Positions 9,146-20,348 of a stretch of DNA of 64,000 bases are shown here, piece by piece (position 1 is the first letter of the stretch; each line of letters begins with the position of its first letter). The notes beneath the pieces are model-generated. The model was not told the origin of the DNA. It worked only from the letters and a program-made list of their open reading frames with translations, and did no database searches. The stretch is from Syntrophus gentianae. GTDB taxonomy: Bacteria > Desulfobacterota > Syntrophia > Syntrophales > Syntrophaceae. A program made the position numbers and the translations under genes. Where the stretch lies: the NCBI RefSeq assembly GCF_900109885.1, contig NZ_FOBS01000006.1, positions 62,001-126,000 of the forward strand, in the 5' to 3' direction.

Positions 9146-10065
9146 TCAACGGCTCCTGTCAGCAGATAAAGAAGGGCCATCCGGACGGCGACCCCGTTGG
9201 TGACCTGTTCGAGAATGACGGAGTGGGTTCCATCGGCGATTTCGGGAGAGATCTCCACACCGCGGTTGACCGGACCCGGATGCATCACCAGGACATCCTC
9301 CTTGGCCTTTTTGAGATTCTCCCTGTTCAGGCAGTAAAAAGCGGAATATTCCCGAAGGGAAGGGAAGATGTTCAGCTGCTCCCGCTCCGTCTGAATTCGA
9401 AGCATCATGACCACATCCGCATTCTGAAGGGCCTCCTCCAGATGAAAGGATACCTTGACCCCGAGTTTCCGGATATCCCGGGGAATCATGGTGGCGGGAC
9501 CGGCTACGGTCAGATGCGCCCCCATTTTATTCAATCCGTAGATGTTGGAACGGGCGACGCGGCTGTGCGCGATGTCGCCGACGATGGTAACGTTCAACCC
9601 GGCCAGGGTCCCCTTGCGGTTTCGAATCGTCATCATGTCCAAAAGCGCCTGGGTCGGATGCTCATGGGCGCCGTCGCCGGCATTGATGATGGATTGCCTG
9701 ACCAGCCGGGCCAGCATATGCGGTGCTCCGGCGCAACTGTGGCGGATCACGATCACGTCCGGATTCATGGCTTCCAGATTCCGGGCCGTGTCCGCCAGGG
9801 TTTCCCCTTTGACCAGGCTGCTTGTTGACCCCGAGATATTGATGGTGTCGGCGCTCAGGCGTTTGCCGGCAATCTCGAAAGAGGTCCGGGTCCGGGTGCT
9901 GGCCTCGACAAAAAAATTGATCACCGTTTTGCCCCGGAGGGTCGGCACCTTTTTGATGTCCCGCATGGACACCTCAAGAAAAGACTCCGCCGTGTCGAGG
10001 ATCAATGTAATTTCCTCTGCGGAAAGGTCCTTAATACCTAGAACATCCTTGTGTTCCCACTTCAT
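9142..10065 (-). CDS. pyrB: Aspartate carbamoyltransferase catalytic subunit
   Basis: A 307-residue catalytic chain that makes carbamoyl-aspartate, the committed step of pyrimidine synthesis. The carbamoyl-phosphate loop STRTR is at 56-60 and HPTQA is at 136-140. No pyrI regulatory-chain gene is nearby. The gene lies between pyrR and pyrC on the same strand in the order pyrR-pyrB-pyrC, as in Gram-positive bacteria and some deltaproteobacteria. Confidence 0.96.
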   Translation of the reverse strand: MKWEHKDVLGIKDLSAEEITLILDTAESFLEVSMRDIKKVPTLRGKTVINFFVEASTRTRTSFEIAGKRLSADTINISGSTSSLVKGETLADTARNLEAMNPDVIVIRHSCAGAPHMLARLVRQSIINAGDGAHEHPTQALLDMMTIRNRKGTLAGLNVTIVGDIAHSRVARSNIYGLNKMGAHLTVAGPATMIPRDIRKLGVKVSFHLEEALQNADVVMMLRIQTEREQLNIFPSLREYSAFYCLNRENLKKAKEDVLVMHPGPVNRGVEISPEIADGTHSVILEQVTNGVAVRMALLYLLTGAVE

Positions 10066-10118
10066 TGTATATAACCCCTGGAAAAATAGACGGGCGGATT
10101 TTTTCTTCCGGCTGATTC

Positions 10119-10658
10119 TTAGTTGCTGTCCTCGACGACCACTTCATCACAACCGTCCGTTTCAATCAGGTTGACGCTGATGTCTTCCCAGAGAAACGAA
10201 GGAAGATTGGCGCCGACAAAATCGGCGCGTATCGGCAGTTCCCGATGCCCCCGGTCGATCAGGACGGCTAGCTGAATCGATTGAGGGCGTCCAAAATCTA
10301 TGAGAGCGTCCATCGCTGCCCGGATCGTTCTCCCGGTAAAGAGGACATCATCGACGAGAATGGCTTTCTTTTTATCCAGACAGAAAGGGATTTCTGTCTT
10401 TTTTATCTTGGGTTTCTTATGGGCGGAAAGAACATCGTCGCGATAGAGCGTAATATCGAGAATCCCCGAAGGAACGTCCACCCCTTCAATTTCGAGGATC
10501 TTTTTCTTGAGCCGCTCCGAGAGGAAAACACCGCCTGTCCGAATGCCCACAAGAACCAGATCTTTGACCCCTTTGTTTTTTTCCAGGATTTCATAGGCAA
10601 TTCGAGTCAACGATCGGTCGATCTCCGCTGCGTCCATGACCAGTTTTTTGGGCATCAC
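10119..10658 (-). CDS. pyrR: PyrR bifunctional pyr regulator / uracil phosphoribosyltransferase
   Basis: A 178-179 residue PyrR. The PRPP-binding motif [12 protein letters not shown] is at 100-111. The start may be GTG at 10658 or the adjacent ATG at 10655; both share the AAAGGAATATGGA region. PyrR proteins bind UMP-controlled sites in pyr mRNA leaders and also have weak uracil phosphoribosyltransferase activity. Upstream there is a leader of about 190 bases containing an intrinsic terminator, which fits a PyrR-regulated attenuator. I could not match the classical PyrR binding-loop consensus by eye. Confidence 0.93.
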   Translation of the reverse strand: MMPKKLVMDAAEIDRSLTRIAYEILEKNKGVKDLVLVGIRTGGVFLSERLKKKILEIEGVDVPSGILDITLYRDDVLSAHKKPKIKKTEIPFCLDKKKAILVDDVLFTGRTIRAAMDALIDFGRPQSIQLAVLIDRGHRELPIRADFVGANLPSFLWEDISVNLIETDGCDEVVVEDSN

Positions 10659-10757
10659 TCCATATTCCTTTCCTGGATTTTTTTTACAGTATGTTCAGAA
10701 AGATGAAGATCGGAATTCCCGCGGCATTTACGGAACTCCGGCTGTTTGACAAAAAAA

Positions 10758-10782
10758 AACCTTCCCGTAATTTGAGAAGGTT
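10758..10782 (-). terminator. Intrinsic terminator in the pyr leader (attenuator)
   Basis: On the minus strand AACCTTC (10782-10776) pairs with GAAGGTT (10764-10758) across an 11-base loop and runs into a tract of nine T residues. It lies about 100 bases before pyrR, downstream of a good promoter and with no gene before it. Its only sensible role is conditional termination of the pyr transcript. A small competing hairpin, CAAGG-N5-CCTTG, sits at 10816-10830. Confidence 0.75.
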
Positions 10783-10859
10783 GGTCCTGTCATGTCATGT
10801 CAAAACTGATGTATCCAAGGTCATTCCTTGCCCCACACTTGTCTTTCCTGTTAAAATTG

Positions 10860-10888
10860 TTTCTAGTAGAATATTTTGTTTCTGTCAA
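10860..10888 (-). promoter_or_regulatory. Sigma-70 promoter of the pyr operon
   Basis: On the minus strand a perfect TTGACA (10888-10883), a 17-base spacer and TAGAAA (10865-10860). Transcription would start near 10853, about 70 bases before the leader terminator. No other gene is read from it before pyrR. Confidence 0.55.
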
Positions 10889-11017
10889 GCTGCAATCGAT
10901 TTGGAAGAGCCAAGGCCGCCGCGTCCGGAGTTTGTGCAACAGCGGGACAGGCCGAGGGAAAAATCTTTCCTTTAATCTTCAATGATGTTATAGGCACAGC
11001 ACCTGGAGGGAAAGTGG

Positions 11018-12280
11018 ATGGCTGTTGAATACGAACCTCAGGTTTTTTTGTTTTTGAGCCAGATCCTGAGGAAAAAAATTCTCGATACAAAAGGACAGCC
11101 GCTGGGCCGGATCCTGGATGTGGTCGTCCCTCTAGGGGAATCTTATCCCTCTGTAACCGGCATCCTGGTGAAACCGGACCGTCTTAAGGCCCCGGTGATC
11201 ATGTCCTGGCCGAATCTGGTCGAAACGAACGGCTGTTTTGTGGTCGATTCCCGGGAACCGGAGCCTTTTCGGGAAGGCGGCACGGAGGCCGAGGAGATAT
11301 GGCTGAAAGACAGCCTCCTGGATAAGCAGATTGTTGACACCAATGGCGCCAAGGTTCGGCGGGTCAATGATCTCCAGTTTCTCAAGGCCCGGGGGAGTCT
11401 TTATCTGATTCATGTGGACGTGGGGTTCCGGGGTCTCATGCGGCGGGTTGGCCTGGAGAAGGCAACGGATTTTCTCTTGAAAGGCCTTTTTGAATACGAA
11501 CTCCCCGATCAGTTCATCTCCTGGCGGTTTGTCCAGCCCCTTTTCTCTCCTGATCTGGTGCGTCTGGACGTTTCAGAAAGCGGAATAGCCCAACTTCATC
11601 CGGCAGATATCGCAGATATTATAGAAGAACTGGATATCCGTCAGAGAACGGCCGTCTTCAAGTCGCTGGATGTGGAAACGGCGGCGGAAACGCTCGAAGA
11701 AACGGACCCCAAAATTCAGGTCAGCCTGATCGAGAATATGGAAGCCGCCCAGGCGAGCGATATCATCGAAGAAATGTCTCTAAGCGATGCTGCGGATCTG
11801 TTGGCAGATCTGCCCAGGCACAAAGCGGAAGGTATTCTCAAAGAAATGGAGCAGGACATTGCCGAGGATGTCAAGGAGCTTCTTGCCCACCCCGAGGAGA
11901 CGGCGGGAGGACTCATGACCACGGCTTACCTGAGTTTCCTGCCCTCTACAACGGTGCTGGAGGCCTTGCAGGTAATCCGCCGGGAGGCTGAAGACCTCGA
12001 CTTTGTGTACTATCTTTATGTGACCGATGAAGAGGAGCATCTTCTGGGGATGTTGAGCCTGAGAGAATTGCTGGTCGCCTCGCCGGAAACCCTGCTTTCC
12101 GATCTGATGTTCCGGCGGGTTGTCACGGTCGAGCTTGATGAAGACAAAGATTCGATTGCCAGTGATTTTGCCAAGTACGGTATTATGGCCATCCCGGTGG
12201 TGGATGATCAGAAGAAACTGCAGGGGGTCATCATGTTTAAGAACCTGCTCGATGTCGTGGCGCCGGAATTGGGGAGATAA
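11018..12280 (+). CDS. PRC-barrel / MgtE-N / CBS-pair protein
   Basis: A 420-residue soluble protein with no membrane segment. Two PRC-barrel-like modules (about 12-90 and 93-170) are followed by an MgtE N-terminal-type helical domain (about 185-290, with repeated HPADIADIIEELD and DAADLLADLP units) and a CBS pair (about 290-415). In MgtE channels these last two domains sense Mg2+ and gate the pore, but no pore is present here. An NRAMP-family carrier gene starts 28 bases downstream. I infer that this protein senses intracellular divalent metal and controls that carrier. The pairing is recurrent in bacteria as far as I recall. Confidence 0.82.
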   Translation: MAVEYEPQVFLFLSQILRKKILDTKGQPLGRILDVVVPLGESYPSVTGILVKPDRLKAPVIMSWPNLVETNGCFVVDSREPEPFREGGTEAEEIWLKDSLLDKQIVDTNGAKVRRVNDLQFLKARGSLYLIHVDVGFRGLMRRVGLEKATDFLLKGLFEYELPDQFISWRFVQPLFSPDLVRLDVSESGIAQLHPADIADIIEELDIRQRTAVFKSLDVETAAETLEETDPKIQVSLIENMEAAQASDIIEEMSLSDAADLLADLPRHKAEGILKEMEQDIAEDVKELLAHPEETAGGLMTTAYLSFLPSTTVLEALQVIRREAEDLDFVYYLYVTDEEEHLLGMLSLRELLVASPETLLSDLMFRRVVTVELDEDKDSIASDFAKYGIMAIPVVDDQKKLQGVIMFKNLLDVVAPELGR

Positions 12281-12307
12281 GGCTATGAAAGACGATGGTG
12301 GCCATTT

Positions 12308-13588
12308 ATGCCGGGGAGAAATTTTTTGGCCGCAATTCAAAATAGATTCTCTTTCCTGTCCTCAAAGAAATTCTGGAGATCTCTCGGGATTCTGCTGGCC
12401 TTTGTCGGACCGGGGATTATTACCTCCAACGTCGATAACGATGCCGGTGGAATAACGACCTATTCCCTGGCCGGAGCGAATTATGGCCTGTCCCTTCTGT
12501 GGCTCCTGATTCCCATTACGGCGGCTCTGGTCATCATTCAGGAAATGGGCGCCCGGATGGGCGTTGTTTCCGGAAAGGGCCTGTCGGATCTCATTCGGGA
12601 GCGATTCGGTGCCCGGATCACCTTCTACCTCATGATCGTCCTTTTCCTGACCAACCTGGGCAATACGGTTGCCGAGTTTGCCGGATTGGCGGCCAGCATG
12701 GAGATCTTCGGCTTGAGCAAATATCTCTCTGTGCCCTTTGGCGCCAGTTTCGTGTGGTGGCTGGTGGTAAAGGGCAGTTACAAGTCCGTGGAAAAAGTCT
12801 TCCTGACCGCCTGTGTCTTTTATTTTTCCTATATTCTTTCCGGCTTCATGGGAAACCCCGACTGGGGAGAGATCCGGCGAGCGACCCTGACGCCCACCCT
12901 GCGGTTTGACGCCGGTTATCTGACCATGGCGGTCGGTCTCGTGGGAACGACCATCGCACCCTGGATGCAGTTTTACCTTCAATCTTCCGTCGTCGACAAG
13001 GGAATGAAGATTGAAGACTACCCCTATGCCCGTCTGGATGTGGTCGTTGGCTCCGTGATGGTCAACGTGGTGGCGTTTTTTATCATCATGCTTTGTGCCA
13101 TTACGCTTTATCAGGGGGGAATCCGGATTGAAACCGCCCGGGATGCGGCCCTGGCCTTGAAACCGGTGGCGGGAACTTACTGCTCGGGCTTGTTTGCCTT
13201 TGGCCTTTTGAATGCCTCGCTCTTCGCCGCATCCATTCTGCCGCTGTCCACGGCTTATACGATCTGCGAAGCCTTTGGCTGGGAATCCAGTCTGAACCGG
13301 AAGTTTCTTGAGGCGCCCCAGTTTTACGGGCTCTATTCCATCATGATCATTCTGGGGGCGGGGATTATTCTGCTGCCGAACGTTCCGCTGATCCCCATCA
13401 TGTATTATTCTCAGGTGATCAATGGACTCCTGCTTCCCGCCATTCTCATCTTCATGCTCCTGCTCGTTAACGACAAGAAAATCATGGGAAAGCACACCAA
13501 TGGCCGCCTTATGAATCTGCTTTCCTGGGTGACCGTTGCCGTGTTGATTTTTCTGTCCCTGGCTACGGTGGCGGCAACCATCCTTTAG
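12308..13588 (+). CDS. NRAMP-family divalent metal transporter, atypical metal site
   Basis: A 426-residue membrane protein with about 11 transmembrane helices. TM1 carries GPGIITSNVDNDAGG (D43-N44-D45-A46) where classical NRAMP proteins have DPGN. TM6 carries GTTIAPWMQF (213-222), where the metal-coordinating Met is replaced by Ala217 and the His by Trp219. Loss of the soft methionine ligand is a feature of the Mg2+-transporting branch of the family. The neighbouring MgtE-N/CBS protein supports Mg2+ or another hard cation as substrate, though this is inference. Most database labels would say Mn2+/Fe2+ transporter. Confidence 0.82.
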   Translation: MPGRNFLAAIQNRFSFLSSKKFWRSLGILLAFVGPGIITSNVDNDAGGITTYSLAGANYGLSLLWLLIPITAALVIIQEMGARMGVVSGKGLSDLIRERFGARITFYLMIVLFLTNLGNTVAEFAGLAASMEIFGLSKYLSVPFGASFVWWLVVKGSYKSVEKVFLTACVFYFSYILSGFMGNPDWGEIRRATLTPTLRFDAGYLTMAVGLVGTTIAPWMQFYLQSSVVDKGMKIEDYPYARLDVVVGSVMVNVVAFFIIMLCAITLYQGGIRIETARDAALALKPVAGTYCSGLFAFGLLNASLFAASILPLSTAYTICEAFGWESSLNRKFLEAPQFYGLYSIMIILGAGIILLPNVPLIPIMYYSQVINGLLLPAILIFMLLLVNDKKIMGKHTNGRLMNLLSWVTVAVLIFLSLATVAATIL

Positions 13589-13667
13589 TACCAAGTCGCC
13601 TTCATTCGGCTAACTGCGTTGGCTTCGTCGTCAGTTCCTCGACGTTATCATCTATACGACTGCGTCG

Positions 13668-13688
13668 CCTCCTCCTTAATGGAGGAGG
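13668..13688. repeat. Perfect hairpin over the lepB stop codon
   Basis: CCTCCTCC (13668-13675), a five-base loop containing the lepB stop, and GGAGGAGG (13681-13688). There is no T-run, so it may be an mRNA 3' stabiliser more than a terminator. Just beside it (about 13589-13667) is a non-coding segment rich in short CGAC/GTCG palindromes. Confidence 0.5.
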
Positions 13689-14287
13689 TTGCCAAACCGC
13701 TCCCAGCGCACGTTATGATCTTCCCGGTTCCATGACCAGTAAATCACGATGGCTTTTCCCAGGACATCCTTGCGATCGACAAATCCCCAGAAACGGCTGT
13801 CATAGCTCTGGTCTCGATTATCCCCCATGACAAAGAGGGAGGAAGGAGGAACGGTAACGGGTCCGAAATTATCCCGGGGCTGAACGGAGCCTGGAATATT
13901 GAAGTTATCGACATAGACCCCTTTATTGTCCTTGTAAAGCTTGCCGTTGAGGTAAATCTTCTTGTTGCGGATCTCCACGGTATCGCCGCTGGTGGCGATC
14001 ACCCGCTTGATGAAATCCTTGCTCCGGTCTTCCGGATAAATGAAAACCACGATGTCCCCTTTCCGGGGTTCCTTGATGGGAATCAAGGTGTTGCGGAAGT
14101 AAGGCATTTTGATTCCGTAGATGAATTTGTTGACGAGGATATGGTCGCCGATCAGAAGGGTCGGCTTCATCGATCCGGAAGGGATTTTGTAGGCCTGAAT
14201 CACGAAGGTCCGGATAAAAAACGCGATGATCAGCGCGATGACAATGGCCTCGATATATTCCCGAAACTTTGATTTCCTGTTTGCCAT
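13676..14287 (-). CDS. lepB: Signal peptidase I
   Basis: A 203-residue type I signal peptidase that removes signal peptides on the outer face of the inner membrane. I start it at the ATG at 14287 (MANRKSKFREY), because AAGGA lies eight bases upstream; a TTG at 14302 would overlap that site. One N-terminal membrane helix (about 13-31) is followed by the catalytic serine in PSGSMKPT (Ser39) and the lysine in FIKRVIA (Lys93), then the family box GDNRDQSYDSRFWG. It closes a sec/queuosine gene block, so export and processing genes are together. Confidence 0.95.
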   Translation of the reverse strand: MANRKSKFREYIEAIVIALIIAFFIRTFVIQAYKIPSGSMKPTLLIGDHILVNKFIYGIKMPYFRNTLIPIKEPRKGDIVVFIYPEDRSKDFIKRVIATSGDTVEIRNKKIYLNGKLYKDNKGVYVDNFNIPGSVQPRDNFGPVTVPPSSLFVMGDNRDQSYDSRFWGFVDRKDVLGKAIVIYWSWNREDHNVRWERFGNLLH

Positions 14288-14306
14288 AGAGATATCCTTC
14301 AAATTT

Positions 14307-14819
14307 CTACGAGTAAATGCTCATCAGGGTCAGAACCACCATCGCCAGGGCGAGACTTCCCTTTGCCAGGGTTCCTGCCGAGCGTCCCAGAAGGGCGCTG
14401 TTCGTCTTTCGCAGGGATGGTCTCAAGTGCATCTGGCGGATCAGCTCCATCAGCAGAATTCCCACGAATCCCCCCAGGTAGATCCCGGCCACAATGCCCA
14501 GACCCAATAGCCAGGGCGTCAGCAGGAGCGCGCCGGCAATGCTGCCGAGGATCGAAGCCCCGAAGACTATTTTTGAGACGGAGAACCGGGAGACGCCGGT
14601 CACACTGAGGATCAATTCCAGGCCCTCGGCCAGAAGGGCAAGGACAAGCAGGGAAATCAGCAGGGAGCTCCCGATGCTGGAAAAACCGGAAACCGAGGCA
14701 TAAACCAGGGTATCGAGAAAGATGAGCACTGTTCCCGGCAGGCCGAAAAGGTTGATGTACAGGCCGACAAAAAGAAAAACGATGAAAAGGGTCAATCCGG
14801 CGATCTCAAGAGAAGCCAA
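14307..14819 (-). CDS. DUF456 family membrane protein
   Basis: A 170-residue hydrophobic protein with about four or five membrane segments, glycine-rich in its middle, matching the DUF456 family. Function is unknown. The only good start is a TTG at 14819, two bases before the secF stop codon, with TAGGA acting as ribosome-binding site; translation is probably coupled to secF. It lies between secF and lepB, so it may be a minor membrane-biogenesis factor, but nothing in the sequence shows this. Confidence 0.75.
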   Translation of the reverse strand: MASLEIAGLTLFIVFLFVGLYINLFGLPGTVLIFLDTLVYASVSGFSSIGSSLLISLLVLALLAEGLELILSVTGVSRFSVSKIVFGASILGSIAGALLLTPWLLGLGIVAGIYLGGFVGILLMELIRQMHLRPSLRKTNSALLGRSAGTLAKGSLALAMVVLTLMSIYS

Positions 14820-14821
14820 TC

Positions 14822-15733
14822 CTATTTTGTCCCCTTCATCCGGGAGGGCCGGATCTTTTCAAAGACCAGCACGATGGGGCTGGCAATAAAAACGGTCGAG
14901 TAAACGCCGGCAACGCAGCCTACCAGCAGTGCGAAGGCAAAATCATGGATGACGCCTCCCCCGAAGAAGAACAGCACCAGAAGGACGATCAGGACCGTGA
15001 AAGAGGTCAGAATCGTTCGGCTCAGCGTTTGATTCACACTCAGGTTGATGACGTCCACCAGGGACATCCTCATATTTTTCCGGGTATTTTCGCGGATACG
15101 GTCAAAGATGACGATGGTGTCATTGATGGAATAACCGATAATCGTCAGCAGCGCCGCGACGATATTCAGATCGAATTCCTTGTTTAAAAGGGAGAGAGTC
15201 CCGATGGTAACCATGACATCGTGAACGAGGGCGATGATCCCGCCCAGGGCATAGCGGAATTCGAAGCGGAAGCCCACATAAACGAGAATGCCGATCCAGG
15301 AGAATACGATGGCCAGCAGGGCCTTTCGGGTCAGATCCCGGCCGACTTTGGGGCCAACGGATTCCAGCCTGCGAATTTCACTGGCGCCTTGGCCATAGGC
15401 CGCTCGGAGGGCGTTTTCGACCTGTCCGGAGAGCCCCTTGAGATCCACATTCGTCGCTGCTGTTCTCACGACCATTTCCTTCGGTCCGAACTGCTGGATA
15501 ATGCTGTTTTCCAGGCCGATGGATTTGAAGACCTGCCGGAGTTTTTCCACGGAGGTTTCCCCGCTGAACCGGATCTGGATCAGGGTTCCCCCCGCGAAAT
15601 CGATGCCGAAATTAAGCCCGCCATGCCAGAAAATGGAACCAATCCCGATCAGGATATAGACGATAGAGGCCGTGACGGCCATTTTCATCATGGCGACGAA
15701 ATTAAAATGGGTTTCCGATTTAATGATTTCCAT
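14822..15733 (-). CDS. secF: Protein translocase subunit SecF
   Basis: A 303-residue SecF with six predicted membrane helices and one periplasmic domain after the first. The family blocks GIDFAGGTLIQIRF near the N-terminus and GYSINDTIVIFDRIREN in the middle are present. With SecD it uses the proton gradient to pull preproteins through SecYEG. It lies 38 bases after secD on the same strand and is normal in length. Confidence 0.96.
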   Translation of the reverse strand: MEIIKSETHFNFVAMMKMAVTASIVYILIGIGSIFWHGGLNFGIDFAGGTLIQIRFSGETSVEKLRQVFKSIGLENSIIQQFGPKEMVVRTAATNVDLKGLSGQVENALRAAYGQGASEIRRLESVGPKVGRDLTRKALLAIVFSWIGILVYVGFRFEFRYALGGIIALVHDVMVTIGTLSLLNKEFDLNIVAALLTIIGYSINDTIVIFDRIRENTRKNMRMSLVDVINLSVNQTLSRTILTSFTVLIVLLVLFFFGGGVIHDFAFALLVGCVAGVYSTVFIASPIVLVFEKIRPSRMKGTK

Positions 15734-15771
15734 GAAGATCTCCTCGAAGGTTCAAATTCCAGTCCCCGGTG

Positions 15772-17373
15772 TTATATGCTGATGGACGAAATCTTTCGGT
15801 TCCAGATGAAGTAATCAAAGATGACTCTCGTAACAACGATTGCGGTGAACATGCTGACGATGATTCCGATGGTCAGGGTGACGGCGAACCCCTTGATCGG
15901 GCCGGTTCCGAAGCCGAAGAGGAAGAGGGCGGCCACCAGGGTCGTCACATTGGAATCCAGAATCGTAAGGAAAGCCTTGTTATAGCCCGCTTCAATGGCG
16001 GCGCGGGGTGTTTTACCCGCCCGGATCTCTTCACGGGTCCTTTCGAAAATCAGCACATTGGCATCCACCGCCATACCGATCGTGAGCACGATGCCGGCAA
16101 TGCCGGGCAGGGTCAGGGTGGCCTTGAAGGCGACCATGGCGGCTATGAGAAGGAGAAGATTGAGGACCAGGGCGATGTCCGCCACGATGCCGGACAGTTT
16201 GTAATAGAAAATCATGAAGACAATCACCAGGATGCCGGAGATGATGCTCGACCAGATGCCCATGTCAATGGAATCCTGACCCAGGGAAGGCCCTACGGTT
16301 CTTTCCTCCAGGATCTTGACCGGGGCGGGCAAGGCGCCGGCACGGAGCACGATGGCTAGATCGCGGGCTTCCTCCATGGTGAAGGAACCGGTGATCTGCG
16401 CCTGTCCCCCGGAAATCTTTTCCTGAATAACGGGTGCGGAATGGACAATCCCGTCGAGAACAATGGCCAGGCGTTTCTTGACATTTTCCCCGGTGATCCG
16501 CTCAAAATCGGCCGCCCCGCGGGCGTTGAACTTTAAGGCGACGTGTGGTTCGCCGAAACGGTCGCTGATCTTGACCTGTGCGTTTTCCAGGGCATCACCG
16601 GTAATCATGGCCTTGTTCTTCAAAAGATAGGGCGTTTCCGCCCGCCGCCCCGATGTCGGGTCGATATTCATGCCGTAGGCGATGACGTCGCCCTCCGGCA
16701 CATTGCCCTTGAGGGCTTCTTCGAGGCTGTGTTCCTCGTCAACAAGCTTGAATTCCAGAAGCGCCGTCTTGCCGATCAGGTTTTTGGCCCGGGCGGGATC
16801 TTTGATCCCGGGGAGTTGAATGAGGATGCGATCCTTTCCCTGGGGAACGATCTCCGGTTCGGAAATGCCGAACTGGTCGACCCGGTTGCGGATGGTCTCC
16901 AGGCTCTGCTCGATGGCCAGCTTACGGATTTCTTCTTTTCGCTTCTCCTTCATCCCCAGGGACAACCGCTCGACTCCCTCCACAGTTTCCGAAGAGACAA
17001 CGGCCAGATCGGGATAGGAGTCCTTGATACTTTTCTCAAAGGCCATTCGCGATGCACTGTCGGGCAACTCCACGGCAATGGTCTGGCCGTTGATCCGCTC
17101 CAGACGCCGGAAGCGGATGCGCTTATCCATGAGCGATTCCTTCAGATCGACCGACATTCTTTCCAGGGTTGCTTCGATGGCCTTGTCTGCTTCCACTTCC
17201 AGGACAAGATGCATTCCGCCCTGGAGATCGAGTCCCAGGTGAACCTTATCCTTGGGGAGTTTCTGTTCCCAGAATTCCGGGAGATCGGACGTCAGGGTGG
17301 GAACCAGATAGAAGACAGCGACCAGGACCACGGCAAGGGTGATAATACTTCGAACTTTTAAACTTCCGAACAT
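15772..17373 (-). CDS. secD: Protein translocase subunit SecD
   Basis: A 533-residue SecD with a first membrane helix, then HLGLDLQGGMHLVLEVE, a large periplasmic P1 region, and five membrane helices in the last 180 residues, including AVDANVLIFERTREEI. It forms the SecDF complex with the next gene. The order yajC-secD-secF, with tgt and queA upstream, is the widely conserved arrangement in proteobacteria. Confidence 0.97.
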   Translation of the reverse strand: MFGSLKVRSIITLAVVLVAVFYLVPTLTSDLPEFWEQKLPKDKVHLGLDLQGGMHLVLEVEADKAIEATLERMSVDLKESLMDKRIRFRRLERINGQTIAVELPDSASRMAFEKSIKDSYPDLAVVSSETVEGVERLSLGMKEKRKEEIRKLAIEQSLETIRNRVDQFGISEPEIVPQGKDRILIQLPGIKDPARAKNLIGKTALLEFKLVDEEHSLEEALKGNVPEGDVIAYGMNIDPTSGRRAETPYLLKNKAMITGDALENAQVKISDRFGEPHVALKFNARGAADFERITGENVKKRLAIVLDGIVHSAPVIQEKISGGQAQITGSFTMEEARDLAIVLRAGALPAPVKILEERTVGPSLGQDSIDMGIWSSIISGILVIVFMIFYYKLSGIVADIALVLNLLLLIAAMVAFKATLTLPGIAGIVLTIGMAVDANVLIFERTREEIRAGKTPRAAIEAGYNKAFLTILDSNVTTLVAALFLFGFGTGPIKGFAVTLTIGIIVSMFTAIVVTRVIFDYFIWNRKISSISI

Positions 17374-17391
17374 AGGCTTCCCCTTTTTCGA

Positions 17392-17730
17392 CTATTCCTT
17401 TCCGGCCTTTTCCCCGGATTTTTCAAGGACGGCCGCGATAAAGCTTCTTGAAACCTTGATGCGCACCTTATCGGCAACTTCCAGGGTCACAACATCACCG
17501 GTCATGGCGGCGATTTTTCCGTGAATGCCGCCCGACGTCACCACGACATCGCCGTGGGTCAGATTGGCCAGCATTTCCTTGAGTTCTTTCTGTTTCTTCT
17601 GTTGCGGCCGGATCAGCAGGAAATAAAAAATGCCGAAAATAACGGCCATCATGATCAGGAAAGAGACATCCCCGCCTCCCCCTGCACCTCCACCGGGGAA
17701 TCCCCCCATGGCATGAGCTAAGTTTGTCAA
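17392..17730 (-). CDS. yajC: Preprotein translocase accessory protein YajC
   Basis: A 112-residue YajC with one N-terminal membrane helix (about 22-40) and the typical IRPQQKKQKEL and LTHGDVVVTSGGIHGKI blocks. YajC associates with SecDF. The N-terminus has an unusual glycine-rich segment (GGFPGGGAGGGGD), a common variation. It is 18 bases before secD and co-directional with tgt upstream. Confidence 0.95.
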   Translation of the reverse strand: MTNLAHAMGGFPGGGAGGGGDVSFLIMMAVIFGIFYFLLIRPQQKKQKELKEMLANLTHGDVVVTSGGIHGKIAAMTGDVVTLEVADKVRIKVSRSFIAAVLEKSGEKAGKE

Positions 17731-17776
17731 CGCGTTATCCTCCTTCGATTTGTTCCCATAATGAAATCTATAGGGA

Positions 17777-20031
<2,255 letters not shown>

Positions 20032-20155
20032 CGCCTGAAGGGCCTGTCCTGATCCTGATGTTCAAAGGAGCGGCAAGTTCCCTGTTATTCAGGTGCTGCC
20101 GCCGATGTTGCGGTCCTGATAATCAGATATATCAGGTAAAGTCAATGATCTAATT

Positions 20156-20341
20156 TCAACTTCTGCCGAAGTAGACCAGGAGAAGGCCGACCAGCATGGC
20201 AATCAGTCCCATGAACTGCAGGGTGGAATCCGGCAGGGCAAGGAGCCGGGAGAGGTAGGCTTTGAGTTTTCCGGGAAAGGCAACGTAGGGCAGGCCTTCG
20301 AAAATAAAAACCATTCCCAGAACGCAGAGAAAAAATTTCAT
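20156..20341 (-). CDS. DUF2065 family small membrane protein
   Basis: A 61-residue protein with two membrane helices separated by a short charged loop, beginning MKFFLCVLGMVFIFEGLPY and ending LVYFGRS. It matches the DUF2065 family (YjeT type), which has no known function. It starts seven bases after the mazG stop, so it is in the same transcript. Confidence 0.75.
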   Translation of the reverse strand: MKFFLCVLGMVFIFEGLPYVAFPGKLKAYLSRLLALPDSTLQFMGLIAMLVGLLLVYFGRS

Positions 20342-20348
20342 GAGGGGA

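Noticed and set aside
12362-13594. A 410-codon minus-strand open frame
   Set aside because: It is antisense to the NRAMP-family gene and rich in Gly, His, Gln and Asp, typical of shadow frames.
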